A stretch of 64,000 nt of DNA from Yamagishiella unicocca (GCA_003116995.1 BDSL01000128.1:1-64000); one strand, 5' to 3'. Positions 11,680 through 26,503 are shown, counted from the stretch's first letter. Notes: a model not told the origin generated them from the letters alone. Numbers and translations are program-made.

Positions 11680-11994
11680 CCTGTGACTCCTGCCACTCCT
11701 GTGACTCCTGTGACTCCTGCCACTCCTGTGACTCCTGCCACTCCTGTGACTCCTGCCACTCCTGTGACTCCTGTGACTCCTGCCACTCCTGTGACTCCTG
11801 CCACTCCTGTGACTCCTGTGACTCCTGTGACTCCTGTGACTCCTGTGACTCCTGTGACTCCTGCCACTCCTGTGACTCCTGTGACTCCTGCCACTCCTGT
11901 GACTCCTGTGACTCCTGTGACTCCTGTGACTCCTGTGACTCCTGTGACTCCTGCCACTCCTGTGACTCCTGTGACTCCTGCGTGTCACTCCTGC
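11365..11994. repeat. 630-bp spacerless palindrome inside the minisatellite
   Basis: The centre is ACAGG|CCTGT at 11679/11680. The aberrant left unit GCAGGAGTGACACGCAGG (from 11365) is mirrored by CCTGCGTGTCACTCCTGC (ending 11994). Translations of 11402-11686 (+) and 11673-11957 (-) are identical, which means perfect arms over at least 278 bp. The right arm ends where the unrelated segment ahead of copy 3 begins. It could be a true inverted duplication from fold-back repair or a fold-back sequencing or assembly artefact. Confidence 0.95.
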
Positions 11995-13182
11995 GCCTAC
12001 CAAATTAGAAGGCGTATAAGAAGGGTGTAAGGAGGGCTAAGGAAACTAAATATTCGGTAAGAAGGCTCGATGTTTAAGAAAGCTAAGTAATCCTTAAATT
12101 TAGTTGTATGCTTCCTTATTTTTAGAATGATGCCTAAAACTAGGTAAGAAGGCAAATGAGATGCAGCCCGCTTGCAAGAGCTTGTATTTTACACCAGGAG
12201 GGCAGCGACCACTGGCAAATCACATTATCAACAAATACGACTATGATAAATAATCGGCACGTTGTTTGGTCTCCCCGCAGCAGTACCCAAGCAAGCACAC
12301 CCACCGTGCAAGCGACTTCTACAAACTACCCTGCCATGTATCACCAATAGGATCCGAAAACACTAGTTCCCAGCAACTGGCATGGTGGCGGGTTAAAAGA
12401 TTGCATGTAATCACTGCATACTGCGTGCCGAGGGAGTGATTGGCTGGAGAGGTTCCCATCCAGCAACCCTCATGAAGGAGTAGCTCCTGGACAAAACGCA
12501 CATGACTGCTGCATTCGTGGGGTGGGGCAGCACATGCACCCGGCAGGGGGCCACGTCGCTGGCAAGGTAGTACCTTGAGGCAGCATCAGCGGTGGCAGCA
12601 CGACCCGCACGTACAAGGGGCACATTCATTCCTGGCTCTAGCAACAGCCGGCCATGCGCATCCACAACTGGGGCGTGCCATTCCACCTCAAGCACTGCTT
12701 CAAAGTGCCCGACCTCCAATGGTGACTTGTGGCGGTAGATTCCTAGGATTTTTCCAGCCCACATGCAATCCCCACTGGCTTTGCACCTCCGTGTGATAAA
12801 CCAGCAATTGCGCTGGGACTTGGGCTTGTCGGCATCAAATGCAACGAACCCAACACTTTGGTTAAGCTGAATGCCCTTCAGCTTCTCCTCAAACATGGGG
12901 CGAAGACCAGTGCCCTGGAAATTCATTCCGCCGGTAACACCCTGCCCTGGAATTACCCACGAACGTGTAGGCCAAATGTTGCGCACACAGTAGGTTGCAA
13001 GCCCCTGCACGAATGCACCAAGGCAACAATGGAGTCTCATGTACCAGGGTGTTTACACACATTCATATGCATAAAGCACAAGTGTAGAGGCCCTCACCTA
13101 GGGCTTAATGTTTTTTCTTCTTTGCTTCTCTGCTTCAACATGAACACTGCGGACTTACAAGATTACCTTCACTCGTGTACAG
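11995..13182. other. Unrelated segment replacing promoter and exon 1 of gene A copy 3
   Basis: From the palindrome to about 13099 nothing matches the standard upstream spacer. There is no 11-bp repeat, no TATA box and no ATG-donor exon. Homology resumes at GGGCTTAATG (from about 13100), which is inside intron 1 of gene A. The AT-rich part at about 12000-12150 holds AAGAAGG/CTAAG/CCTTA motifs without a clear gene. The rest is covered by a 209-residue minus-strand frame. A shortened relative of this segment lies ahead of copy 11. Confidence 0.8.
12411..13040 (-). CDS. 209-residue reading frame, possibly transposon-derived
   Basis: Starts at ATG 13040 and ends at 12411. The composition is protein-like, with patches such as FVAFDADKP, WFITRRCK, GKILGIYRHKSPLEVGHFEAV, EVEWHAPV and YYLASDVAPCRVHVLPHP. 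Proteins ending in a pattern like EVEW..P followed by an APC..VLPHP motif recall C-terminal parts of algal transposon proteins, but I cannot name a family and this is a weak impression. It may be the truncated 3' end of a longer gene. The related region in unit 11 (about 59100-59449) is broken by deletions. It runs opposite to gene A. Confidence 0.35.
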   Translation of the reverse strand: MRLHCCLGAFVQGLATYCVRNIWPTRSWVIPGQGVTGGMNFQGTGLRPMFEEKLKGIQLNQSVGFVAFDADKPKSQRNCWFITRRCKASGDCMWAGKILGIYRHKSPLEVGHFEAVLEVEWHAPVVDAHGRLLLEPGMNVPLVRAGRAATADAASRYYLASDVAPCRVHVLPHPTNAAVMCVLSRSYSFMRVAGWEPLQPITPSARSMQ

Positions 13183-15214
13183 GGCGGAAGCTTATCTAAT
13201 TTGACTGCTTACTGTAAGTGTATCGTGTCATGCGATGAGATGGGAATGGATGGACTAATCTCTTCCAGACTACTTTCTGGACTTACCACTCGTTTTCTGT
13301 ATTGCATGCAGTCAAGGAGAATCAGATTTTTGTCTGCCTCAACAATTGCGTGTTTGGTGGTTATGGCAAGTCCGCCGAAGTCAAGAGGATCGCACTCTCT
13401 GTGCGGGGGTCCATGTCCGGGACTTCAGTCGAATACTTCGTCAACTTTGACCCCGAGAAGAAGCTGTCAGTTCGAGACGGGTTTGACAGCGGACCGAAAC
13501 GGGTGTGCACCAGGATGTATGCGTGGGTAAGTTATGGTACCAGAAATACCAGAAATACTATTATATTATATGTAAGTCGCTGATTTCGTTTCGTTTCCAA
13601 ATCATTGCTCAGGCCAATAGGGACGGGACGTTTGGCAATTTCAGCAATGGCGAGTCGAGGTCGAGGTTTACCACGGGTCAATACCTGCGGCGGCTGACGC
13701 TGGAAGATGCCGCGAAGATGGGTATGGAGAGGAACGCTTACATGGACAGCGAGATTGCGCTGGACACGCATGGAAACAAAGGTGGGGGCAAGGTGGAGGC
13801 CTTCAACCGTGCAACGCATATGTTCAAGGTTTACTTCCAGGCATCCTTTAACGGAGAATCGGACCTGGTCAGCATCATTGAGAAGTTCAACGCGACAAAA
13901 TCGAAGGGCGCTGTGTTTGACTGCCCTGGCTTGTCGCCACAGATCCTGCAGCGTGCCATGGACATTGCTGGATATCTACGGACTTCGTCATACAATCCAG
14001 AGAGCAATGTAGACTTCAAGGTATGTTTGTTGGGATGCATGTTGACGAATTGTAAACGAATTAAATATATCGATAAATATGATCGTGTACTCAATAATGT
14101 ACAGGCCGAGATTATGGCCGATGAAGATGTCTACCTCTTCTTCGCATCCGACATGACATCATTCGTGCTGTCACGGTGCAACAGCAGCAGCAGCTCCAAC
14201 ACGCAGTCCACATCTATGGAGTCGACTGCCTGCAGGGTAAGTACATAGGCTGCAGTTTTAGGCGAATTGTGATTTGTGACTTTCCCCATAGACAATGCGT
14301 GACATTGTCCGTGACATTGTTCTGCAGAAATACACGGAGTTCCCAATCGAGAGCATCTTCGAGCCGTTGAGGCTTGGTATGACTCTTATGGAGAAGTACA
14401 TTGAGCTGAAAACACTGATGGTTCGATGCAAGACGATGACTGAAGATCAGAAGAAAACTACGAAAGAGTACGCGCAAGCAGGCATCAACACGTAAGCAGG
14501 AATGCTTGCGTTGCTTGACTCATGAACTCATGAACTCATGAACTGACTCATTTACTCAACAATGACTCATTAACTCAACCCTGTAACTCAATCTTAATTT
14601 GTAGGTTCAGGGAAGAAGAGAAGAAGCTGCCACCTGATATGCCCCGCGTTTGGCAGACCCTGGGCACGCCAAATTACCCCTTCTTGTGCATGCAGCTGAC
14701 AGCGATGCGCCTGTGGCACCAGCCGAACGGAGGAAGTCGCGTGGTGAGTTTTGTTGAATTCAATGAATACAATGAGTTATTGAGTTCCTGAACTGAGTTT
14801 ACAAGAAATTATAATTATCCCGAAATCCATTGTGCACAGGTGCCAGCCACAATGAACGTGTGCGACTACTTGCATACGTTGGAGTGGAAAAGGAGCATTG
14901 ATGGCATGTTGTTCGACGTATTCCCTCCTGCCTCGGTGTTCACACCGGCCAGTATGTATCCCGCGGGCCGCGCCCTACCAAAGCACCATCACCACGACCA
15001 CCGCCACCATCAGGGCGCAGTGAACGGGGCCCCGGGTGACGCCTTGCGCGGCACCGCGACAGGTGGTGGTCCTGGCAGTGCCGTGGCAGCGGGGAGCGGG
15101 GGCGGTGCGCCTCCGATCATCATGCACGGCGTGCTGGAGCACCCCGGACTGGTCGGTAGGTCGGAGCCGCTGGAGGAGGTGGTGGATTTCATGATGAGCC
15201 GTTCGGAACGTTGA
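13183..15214 (+). pseudogene. Gene A copy 3, lacking promoter and exon 1
   Basis: Exons: 13183-13213, 13312-13526, 13613-14020, 14105-14236, 14292-14491, 14605-14743, 14840-15214. All remaining exons are open. Exon 1, which in other copies supplies only the ATG, and the TATA region are gone, so the normal start is lost. Variants shared with copy 11: Gly for Asp in exon 4 (HGNKGGG), AACAC at the exon 6 donor (Met to Thr at the exon 6/7 junction; also in copy 4), and Val for Ala in exon 8. Transcription from the new upstream segment cannot be excluded. Confidence 0.7.
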
Positions 15215-16214
15215 ATGGAGGGGGATCGATGTGGGTGCTGGCGGCGGGAGGCTCGGCCAGTTGGGCCACTTGGAATCTTGGATGGGGGGAACGAAGTGCC
15301 AGCTGCTGGAACCTGTCGATGGGATGGCCAGTCAGTCCCTTGGCGCATACGCACGGCGTCTGACTCCGTCGGCGAGGGCGGGTGCCAGGTCTAGGTTGGC
15401 TGGCCGTTGGAAGCCCAGCTGGTGAAGGGCGTTGCGGCAGTTGGAAGCAATGCGTGCGGGCTTGAAGTTGGCCCCAGTAGTCAGGCTGGAGCGGTAGTAG
15501 TTTGGCCGTGCTTAGCTAACATTTCGTCGTAGTGCTGGACACTCCATCGACATTGTGATAATATGCCAACTGCATCACACAGCTTTTACACGAGGGTTTG
15601 TACGGCAGGGTCTGCCCGCGTCGAGGGCGGTTGCAAACCTCCAACCGACTGGCCGTGGGGTGCCGTCCAAGCCACGCTTCCAGTCGTCCGAACGGGAAAG
15701 CGAAAACGTCAGTCCTGCGGTGTCCCCTTATCCGCGCCAGACAGCATGCAGCGCCTCAAAACCCGCTGCTCGACACCTTTTGACACTGCACACTCACTCG
15801 TTGCCATGCAACCAGCCTGCTCACGCGCCTGCTCCGAATCCCATGCACCTGCTCTGAAACCCCCTCGAAGCAGCTCTACCCTAATCCTACCGCCGCTAAT
15901 ACGGACGCGCTTGCCTGCCAGCCATACGGTACCTGGTAGGTACGCAGTAGCTGCCGTCCGCACGCAGCGACCCAGCGACCCAAGCCCGCTGCAGGGGACC
16001 CAGGCTCGCCGCATCGGGCATCTCACGTGGCCACACCGTTGCATCCTACCAACCACCAACCACTCCTGCACGCCACAACGCAGCCAGCCCATCGCCGCCG
16101 CCGCCTACGCATCAAATGAAAAGACCGACGCCGCCGGACACGACTCCGGAGGTCGGACGCCCTATCCTCTCAGGTCTCAGCTGCACCCAACACTCATTGC
16201 TGCTGCCTCCTTAT
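15215..16214. other. GC-rich convergent spacer, unit 3
   Basis: No gene is seen; nearly identical to the spacer of unit 1. Confidence 0.5.
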
Positions 16215-18635
<2,421 letters not shown>

Positions 18636-20747
18636 ATGGTGAGTGAGGGCTTAATGTTTTTTCTTCTTTGCTTCTCTGCTTCAACATGAACACTGCGGAC
18701 TTACAAGATTACCTTCACTCGTGTACAGGGCGGAAGCTTATCTAATTTGACTGCTTACTGTAAGTGTATCGTGTCATGCGATGAGATGGGAATGGATGGA
18801 CTAATCTCTTCCAGACTACTTTCTGGACTTACCAGCCACTCGTTTTCTGTATTGCATGCAGTCAAGGAGAATCAGATTTTTGTCTGCCTCAACAATTGCG
18901 TGTTTGGTGGTTATGGCAAGTCCGCCAAAGTCAAGAGGATCGCACTCTCTGTGCGGGGGTCCATGTCCGGGACTTCAGTCGAATACTTCGTCAACTTTGA
19001 CCCCGAGAAGAAGCTGTCAGTTCGAGACGGGTTTGACAGCGGACCGAAACGGGTGTGCACCAGGATGTATGCGTGGGTAAGTTATGCATGGTACCAGAAA
19101 TACCAGAAATACTATTATATTATATGTAAGTCGCTGATTTCGTTTCGTTTCCAAATCATTGCTCAGGCCAATAGGGACGGGACGTTTGGCAATTTCAGCA
19201 ATGGCGAGTCGAGGTCGAGGTTTACCACGGGTCAATACCTGCGGCGGCTGACGCTGGAAGATGCCGCGAAGATGGGTATGGAGAGGAACGCTTACATGGA
19301 CAGCGAGATTGCGCTGGACACGCATGGAAACAAAGATGGGGGCAAGGTGGAGGCCTTCAACCGTGCAACGCATATGTTCAAGGTTTACTTCCAGGCATCC
19401 TTTAACGGAGAATCGGACCTGGTCAGCATCATTGAGAAGTTCAACGCGACAAAATCGAAGGGCGCTGTGTTTGACTGCCCTGGCTTGTCGCCACAGATCC
19501 TGCAGCGTGCCATGGACATTGCTGGATATCTACGGACTTCGTCATACAATCCAGAGAGCAATGTAGACTTCAAGGTATGTTTGTTGGGATGCATGTTGAC
19601 GAATTGTAAACGAATTAAATATATCGATAAATATGATCGTGTACTCAATAATGTACAGGCCGAGATTATGGCCGATGAAGATGTCTACCTCTTCTTCGCA
19701 TCCGACATGACATCATTCGTGCTGTCACGGTGCAACAGCAGCAGCAGCTCCAACACGCAGTCCACATCTATGGAGTCGACTGCCTGCAGGGTAAGTACAT
19801 AGGCTGCAGTTTTAGGCGAATTGTGATTTGTGACTTTCCCCATAGACAATGCGTGACATTGTCCGTGACATTGTTCTGCAGAAATACACGGAGTTCCCAA
19901 TCGAGAGCATCTTCGAGCCGTTGAGGCTTGGTATGACTCTTATGGAGAAGTACATTGAGCTGAAAACACTGATGGTTCGATGCAAGACGATGACTGAAGA
20001 TCAGAAGAAAACTACGAAAGAGTACGCGCAAGCAGGCATCAACACGTAAGCAGGAATGCTTGCGTTGCTTGACTCATGAACTCATGAACTCATGAACTGA
20101 CTCATTTACTCAACAATGACTCATTAACTCAACCCTGTAACTCAATCTTAATTTGTAGGTTCAGGGAAGAAGAGAAGAAGCTGCCACCTGATATGCCCCG
20201 CGTTTGGCAGACCCTGGGCACGCCAAATTACCCCTTCTTGTGCATGCAGCTGACAGCGATGCGCCTGTGGCACCAGCCGAACGGAGGAAGTCGCGTGGTG
20301 AGTTTTGTTGAATTCAATGAATACAATGAGTTATTGAGTTCCTGAACTGAGTTTACAAGAAATTATAATTATCCCGAAATCCATTGTGCACAGGTGCCAG
20401 CCACAATGAACGTGTGCGACTACTTGCATACGTTGGAGTGGAAAAGGAGCATTGATGGCATGTTGTTCGACGTATTCCCTCCTGCCTCGGTGTTCACACC
20501 GGCCAGTATGTATCCGCGGGCCGCGCCCTACCAAAGCACCATCACCACGACCACCGCCACCATCAGGGCGCAGCGAACGGGGCCCCGGGTGACGCCTTGC
20601 GCGGCACCGCGACAGGTGGTGGTCCTGGCAGTGCCGTGGCAGCGGGGAGCGGGGGCGGTGCGCCTCCGATCATCATGCACGGCGTGCTGGAGCACCCCGG
20701 ACTGGTCGGTAGGTCGGAGCCGCTGGAGGAGGTGGTGGATTTCATGA
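18636..20747 (+). pseudogene. Gene A copy 4 (frameshift in exon 8)
   Basis: Exons: 18636-18638, 18729-18759, 18862-19076, 19167-19574, 19659-19790, 19846-20045, 20159-20297, 20394-20747. Exons 1 to 7 are open (Glu to Lys in exon 3, GKSAKVK). One C is missing in TATCCGCGGG near 20514, so the tail reads RAAPYQST and ends at 20747 instead of the usual MSRSER end at 20767. The His-rich and Gly-rich tail is lost. The first 370 or so residues would still be made. Confidence 0.7.
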
Positions 20748-20767
20748 TGAGCCGTTCGGAACGTTGA

Positions 20768-21764
20768 ATGGAGGGGGATCGATGTGGGTGCTGGCGGCGG
20801 GAGGCTCGGCCAGTTGGGCCACTTGGAATCTTGGATGGGGGGAACAAAGTGCCAGCTGCTGGAACCTGTTCGATGGGATGGCCAGTCAGTCCCTTGGCGC
20901 ATACGCACGGCGTCTGACTCCGTCGGCGAGGGCGGGTGCCAGGTCTAGGTTGGCTGGCCGTTGGAAGCCCAGCTGGTGAAGGGCGTTGCGGCAGTTGGAA
21001 GCAATGCGTGCGGGCTTGAAGTTGGCCCCAGTAGTCAGGCTGGAGCGGTAGTAGTTTGGCCGTGCTTAGCTAACATTTCGTCGTAGTGCTGGACACTCCA
21101 TCGACATTGTGATAATATGCCAACTGCATCACACAGCTTTTACACGAGGGTTTGTACGGCAGGGTCTGCCCGCGTCGAGGGCGGTTGCAAACCTCCAACC
21201 GACTGGCCGTGGGGTGCCGTCCAAGCCACGCTTCCAGTCGTCCGAACGGGAAAGCGAAAACGTCAGTCCTGCGGTGTCCCCTTATCCGCGCCAGACAGCA
21301 GCGCCTCAAAACCCGCTGCTCGACACCTTTTGACACTGCACACTCACTCGTTGCCATGCAACCAGCCTGCTCACGCGCCTGCTCCGAATCCCATGCACCT
21401 GCTCTGAAACCCCCTCGAAGCAGCTCTACCCTAATCCTACCGCCGCTAATACGGACGCGCTTGCCTGCCAGCCATACGGTACCTGGTAGGTACGCAGTAG
21501 CTGCCGTCCGCACGCAGCGACCCAGCGACCCAAGCCCGCTGCAGGGGACCCAGGCTCGCCGCATCGGGCATCTCACGTGGCCACACCGTTGCATCCTACC
21601 AACCACCAACCACTCCTGCACGCCACAACGCAGCCAGCCCATCGCCGCCGCCGCCTACGCATCAAATGGAAAGACCGACGCCGCCGGACACGACTCCGGA
21701 GGTCGGACGCCCTATCCTCTCAGGTCTCAGCTGCACCCAACACTCATTGCTGCTGCCTCCTTAT
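20768..21764. other. GC-rich convergent spacer, unit 4
   Basis: No gene is seen. It lacks four bases near 21298 (GACAGCAGCGCC for GACAGCATGCAGCGCC) and has AATGGAAAG for AATGAAAAG near 21665. Confidence 0.5.
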
Positions 21765-22414
21765 TCAGCCGGCCGCTGCGCTGCCGCCACCGGTGGCGCT
21801 GCTGCCGCCAAGGCGCGGGGCGCCGCCGCCTGCATCGCCGGGCGCCGCCGCGCTGACGCCGCTGGCGCCGCCGGTGCGCCTGTCTATCTTGGCCTGCAGG
21901 TAGACCATCTTGGTCCACACGTCCTGGTGACCAATGCGGTCCCACTCGTAGCAGGGAATCGGCACCACCAGGTAGCCACGAGCCTGGTGTGGAGGTGCGG
22001 GGTTGCCAGGGGGTAGCGATCAGACCCGGTTACATGACAGCAGGAAACGGAGAGCGGAAGCTAACTGGCGAGTGGTTGCGGGGTTGCGTTAGTGGGGGGG
22101 AGCCAAGGCCGGGTATTCGGGTTAAGAGGAGGTTCGGGGCGGAGGCCGTGACGGGGACGTGCACCAAGAAGAACGGCGCTTAGCGTTGCGAGCTCAGCAC
22201 CGGCGACGTCAGATTCACGTGACCTTACAACCTCTGTACCCTGCCCAGGTAGCCTTACTTGCGGCCCCGACCCCGACCCCACCCACCTGCAGCAGCCTGT
22301 ACTTGAGCACCGCCTCGCCCATGATGATCCGCGGCCTGTTGGCGGCGCTGTTGTGGCGGCCAACCAGCTCGAGGCTAGCAGCCGAGGCGGCTGGCTGGCC
22401 CCAGCGGCGACAAC
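21765..22414 (-). pseudogene. RAP-domain remnant, unit 4 (frameshifted)
   Basis: The last exon, 21765-21983, keeps the [11 protein letters not shown] core. Two compensating indels (GGGCGCCGCC and CCGGGCGCC) alter a few residues of the tail. The upstream exon (from 22287 upward) has CTCGAGGCTAG for CTCGAGGGCTAG and a duplicated ATG (ATGATGATCC), so its frame is broken after PRLLA. Confidence 0.7.
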
Positions 22415-23371
22415 AGGAGTCACAGGAGTCACAGGAGTCACAGGAGTGGCAGGAGTGGCAGGAGTGGCAGGAGTCACAGGAGTGGCAGGAGTGGCAGAGT
22501 CACAGGAGTGGCAGGAGTCACGCACAGGAGTCAGGAGTCACAGGAGTCACAGGAGTCACAGGAGTCACAGGAGTCACAGGTCACAGGAGTCACAGGAGTC
22601 AGGAGTCAGGAGTCACAGGAGTCACAGGAGTCACAGGAGTCACAGGAGTCACAGGAGTGGAGTCACAGGAGTCACAGGAGTCACAGGAGTCACAGGAGTC
22701 AGGAGTCACAGGAGTCACAGGAGTGGCAGGAGTCACAGGAGTCAAGGAGTCACAGGAGTCACAGGAGTCACAGGAGTCAGGAGTCACAGGAGTGGCAGGA
22801 GTCACAGGAGTCACAGGAGTCAGGAGTCACAGGAGTCACAGGAGTCACAGGAGTCAGGAGTCACAGGAGTGGCAGGAGTCACAGGAGTCACAGGAGTCAC
22901 AGGAGTCAGGAGGGAGTCACAGGAGTCAGGAGTCACAGGAGTGAGCAGGAGTCACAGGAGTCACAGGAGTCACAGGAGTCACAGGAGTCAGGAGTCAGGA
23001 GTCACAGGAGTCACAGGAGTCACAGGAGTCAGGAGTCACAGGAGTCACAGGAGTCACAGGAGTCACAGGAGTCACAGGAGTCACAGGAGTCACAGGAGTC
23101 ACAGGAGTCACAGGAGTCAGGAGTCAGGAGTCACAGGAGTCACAGGAGTCACAGGAGTGGCAGGAGTCACAGGAGCACAGGAGTGGCGGAGTCACCAGGA
23201 GTCACAGGAGTGGCAGGAGTCACAGGAGTGGCAGTGGAGTCACAGAGTGCAGGAGTCACAGGAGTCACAGGAGTGGCAGGAGTCACAGGAGTCACAGGGA
23301 GTCACAGGAGTCACAGGAGTCACAGGAGTCACAGGAGTCAACAGGAGTCACAGGAGTGGCAGGAGTGGCAG
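22415..23371. repeat. 9-bp minisatellite, unit 4 (highly irregular)
   Basis: More than twenty places break the 9-bp register with short forms such as GGAGTCAGGAGTCAC, GTGGAGTCAC, GTCAAGGAGTC, CAGGGAGTC and GTCAACAGG. Variant GGAGTGGCA units are scarcer than in other arrays. Decay or poor consensus are both possible. Confidence 0.95.
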
Positions 23372-24380
23372 GTAGGAGTGGGAGGAGTCCCAGGAGAGGC
23401 AGGAGTCTTATGTGACTCCATGTGACTTCATTGAATAATAATGACTCCTGTGGCTATATGACGGATACGGTCATAGACAGCAGCTTGCAATTAAGGTCAC
23501 CAGCTCGGCAACCTGACCCACGCGGCCTGCGCCTCCGCTCCGCTGCCCTGTTGCCACACCTCACCTCACCTCACCTCATGTATACTTAGAAAGAACATTG
23601 CTCCTCGCCTCACGTGTATGCCGCAGCGGTGGCCACGCGCCGCATCGCGCCGTGCAGCAGCCGCCGGCAGCGCAGCAGCCCACGAAGTGCCACCACATTG
23701 ATTGTCGTCGCGCCCGCGGTTGCGACCGACTGTATGACAAGGACAACGACGTCCCTTGTCGGAATAATCTGCCTATGACGACGACGCATCATTTTGTCGA
23801 ATATCCTTCAATCTCCTTCAATTTCCTTCAATTTTGTTCTATCTACTTCAATTTACTTCTATCTACTTCTATCTATAATAACATCATGCTGTATGGTATG
23901 GTGGTATACTGAGCAATGAGAATTTCAATTTTTGTTAGAAATGTGGCCAGATGTGTCTCAATCATTATATCACATTAAGCCTACTTCCATGACGTCCATG
24001 ATGGAATGGGATCCACAAGGACTAAACTTGGCACATGACATCGTCATTGATGCATGATTCATGAATTTCAGATGTACGTCAGATGTATGTCAGATGTATG
24101 TCAGATGTATGTCAGATGTGTGTCAGTTTCTTTTAGGAATTTAGTAAAAGCAATCTTTCCGTTAGATTGGATCTAGCATGCTGGATTGAATCCAGAAACG
24201 TCCACTCCAGGAAGGACGCCCGATTGTAGTACAAACCATTCGCCTATATATATGCGCATTTGGCATTCGACATACTTAATATTTCGAATATACAATACAA
24301 TACAATACTTATGCTCTTACTCTGAATTATTGACTGAATCGTCGAAACAAAGACAAAGACAAAAAGACAAGGCGAGAGCA
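23372..24380 (+). promoter_or_regulatory. Upstream region of gene A copy 5
   Basis: Standard spacer with TATATATAT at 24245-24253 and the 11-bp repeat at about 24069-24126. Several single bases are missing relative to other units (GTGGCCACGCG near 23631, AGCCGCCGG near 23659, AAGCAATC near 24148). Confidence 0.6.
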
Positions 24381-26503
24381 ATGGTGAGTGAGGGCTTAAT
24401 GTTTTTTCTTCTTTGCTTCTCTGCTTCAACATGAACACTGCGGACTTACAAGATTACCTTCACTCGTGTACAGGGCGGAAGCTTATCTAATTTGACTGCT
24501 TACTGTAAGTCGTATCGTGTCATGCGATGAGATGGGAATGGATGGACTAATCTCTTCCAGACTACTTTCTGGACTTACCACTCGTTTTCTGTATTGCATG
24601 CAGTCAAGGAGAATCAGATTTTTGTCTGCCTCAACAATTGCGTGTTTGGTGGTTATGGCAAGTCCGCCGAAGTCAAGAGGATCGCACTCTCTGTGCGGGG
24701 GTCCATGTCCGGGACTTCAGTCGAATACTTCGTCAACTTTGACCCCGAGAAGAAGCTGTCAGTTCGAGACGGGTTTGACAGCGGACCGAAACGGGTGTGC
24801 ACCAGGATGTATGCATGGGTAAGTTATGGTACCAGAAATACCAGAAATACTATTATATTATATGTAAGTCGCTGATTTCGTTTCGTTTCCAAATCATTGC
24901 TCAGGCCAATAGGGACGGACGTTTGGCAATTTCAGCAATGGCGAGTCGAGGTCGAGGTTTACCACGGGTCAATACCTGCGGCGGCTGACGCTGGAAGATG
25001 CCGCGAAGATGGGTATGGAGAGGAACGCTTACATGGACAGCGAGATTGCGCTGGACACGCATGGAAACAAAGATGGGGGCAAGGTGGAGGCCTTCAACCG
25101 TGCAACGCATATGTTCAAGGTTTACTTCCAGGCATCCTTTAACGGAGAATCGGACCTGGTCAGCATCATTGAGAAGTTCAACGCGACAAAATCGAAGGGC
25201 GCTGTGTTTGACTGCCCTGGCTTGTCGCCACAGATCCTGCAGCGTGCCATGGACATTGCTGGATATCTACGGACTTCGTCATACAATCCAGAGAGCAATG
25301 TAGACTTCAAGGTATGTTTGTTGGGATGCATGTTGACGAATTGTAAACGAATTAAATATATCGATAAATATGATCGTGTACTCAATAATGTACAGGCCGA
25401 GATTATGGCCGATGAAGATGTCTACCTCTTCTTCGCATCCGACATGACATCATTCGTGCTGTCACGGTGCAACAGCAGCAGCAGCTCCAACACGCAGTCC
25501 ACATCTATGGAGTCGACTGCCTGCAGGTAAGTACATAGGCTGCAGTTTTAGGCGAATTGTGATTTGTGACTTTCCCCATAGACAATGCGTGACATTGTCC
25601 GTGACATTGTTCTGCAGAAATACACGGAGTTCCCAATCGAGAGCATCTTCGAGCCGTTGAGGCTTGGTATGACTCTTATGGAGAAGTACATTGAGCTGAA
25701 AACACTGATGGTTCGATGCAAGACGATGACTGAAGATCAGAAGAAAACTACGAAAGAGTACGCGCAAGCAGGCATCAACATGTAAGCAGGAATGCTTGCG
25801 TTGCTTGACTCATGAACTCATGAACTCATGAACTGACTCATTTACTCAACAATGACTCATTAACTCAACCCTGTAACTCAATCTTAATTTGTAGGTTCAG
25901 GGAAGAAGAGAAGAAGCTGCCACCTGATATGCCCGCGTTTGGCAGACCCTGGGCACGCCAAATTACCCCTTCTTGTGCATGCAGCTGACAGCGATGCGCC
26001 TGTGGCACCAGCCGAACGGAGGAAGTCGCGTGGTGAGTTTTGTTGAATTCAATGAATACAATGAGTTATTGAGTTCCTGAACTGAGTTTACAAGAAATTA
26101 TAATTATCCCGAAATCCATTGTGCACAGGTGCCAGCCACAATGAACGTGTGCGACTACTTGCATACGTTGGAGTGGAAAAGGAGCATTGATGGCATGTTG
26201 TTCGACGTATTCCCTCCTGCCTCGGTGTTCACACCGGCCAGTATGTATCCCGCGGGCCGCGCCCTACCAAAGCACCATCACCACGACCACCGCCACCATC
26301 AGGGCGCAGCGAACGGGGCCCCGGGTGACGCCTTGCGCGGCACCGCGACAGGTGGTGGTCCTGGCAGTGCCGTGGCAGCGGGGAGCGGGGGCGGTGCGCC
26401 TCCGATCATCATGCACGGCGTGCTGGAGCACCCCGGACTGGTCGGTAGGTCGGAGCCGCTGGAGGAGGTGGTGGATTTCATGATGAGCCGTTCGGAACGT
26501 TGA
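24381..26503 (+). pseudogene. Gene A copy 5 (three single-base losses)
   Basis: Exons: 24381-24383, 24474-24504, 24604-24818, 24905-25311, 25396-25526, 25582-25781, 25895-26032, 26129-26503. One base is missing in exon 4 (GGGACGGACG near 24915), at the exon 5 donor (CTGCAGGTAAG, exon one base short), and in exon 7 (ATGCCCGCG near 25931). Each loss is in a short G or C run. Exons 6 and 8 are intact. Confidence 0.7.
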
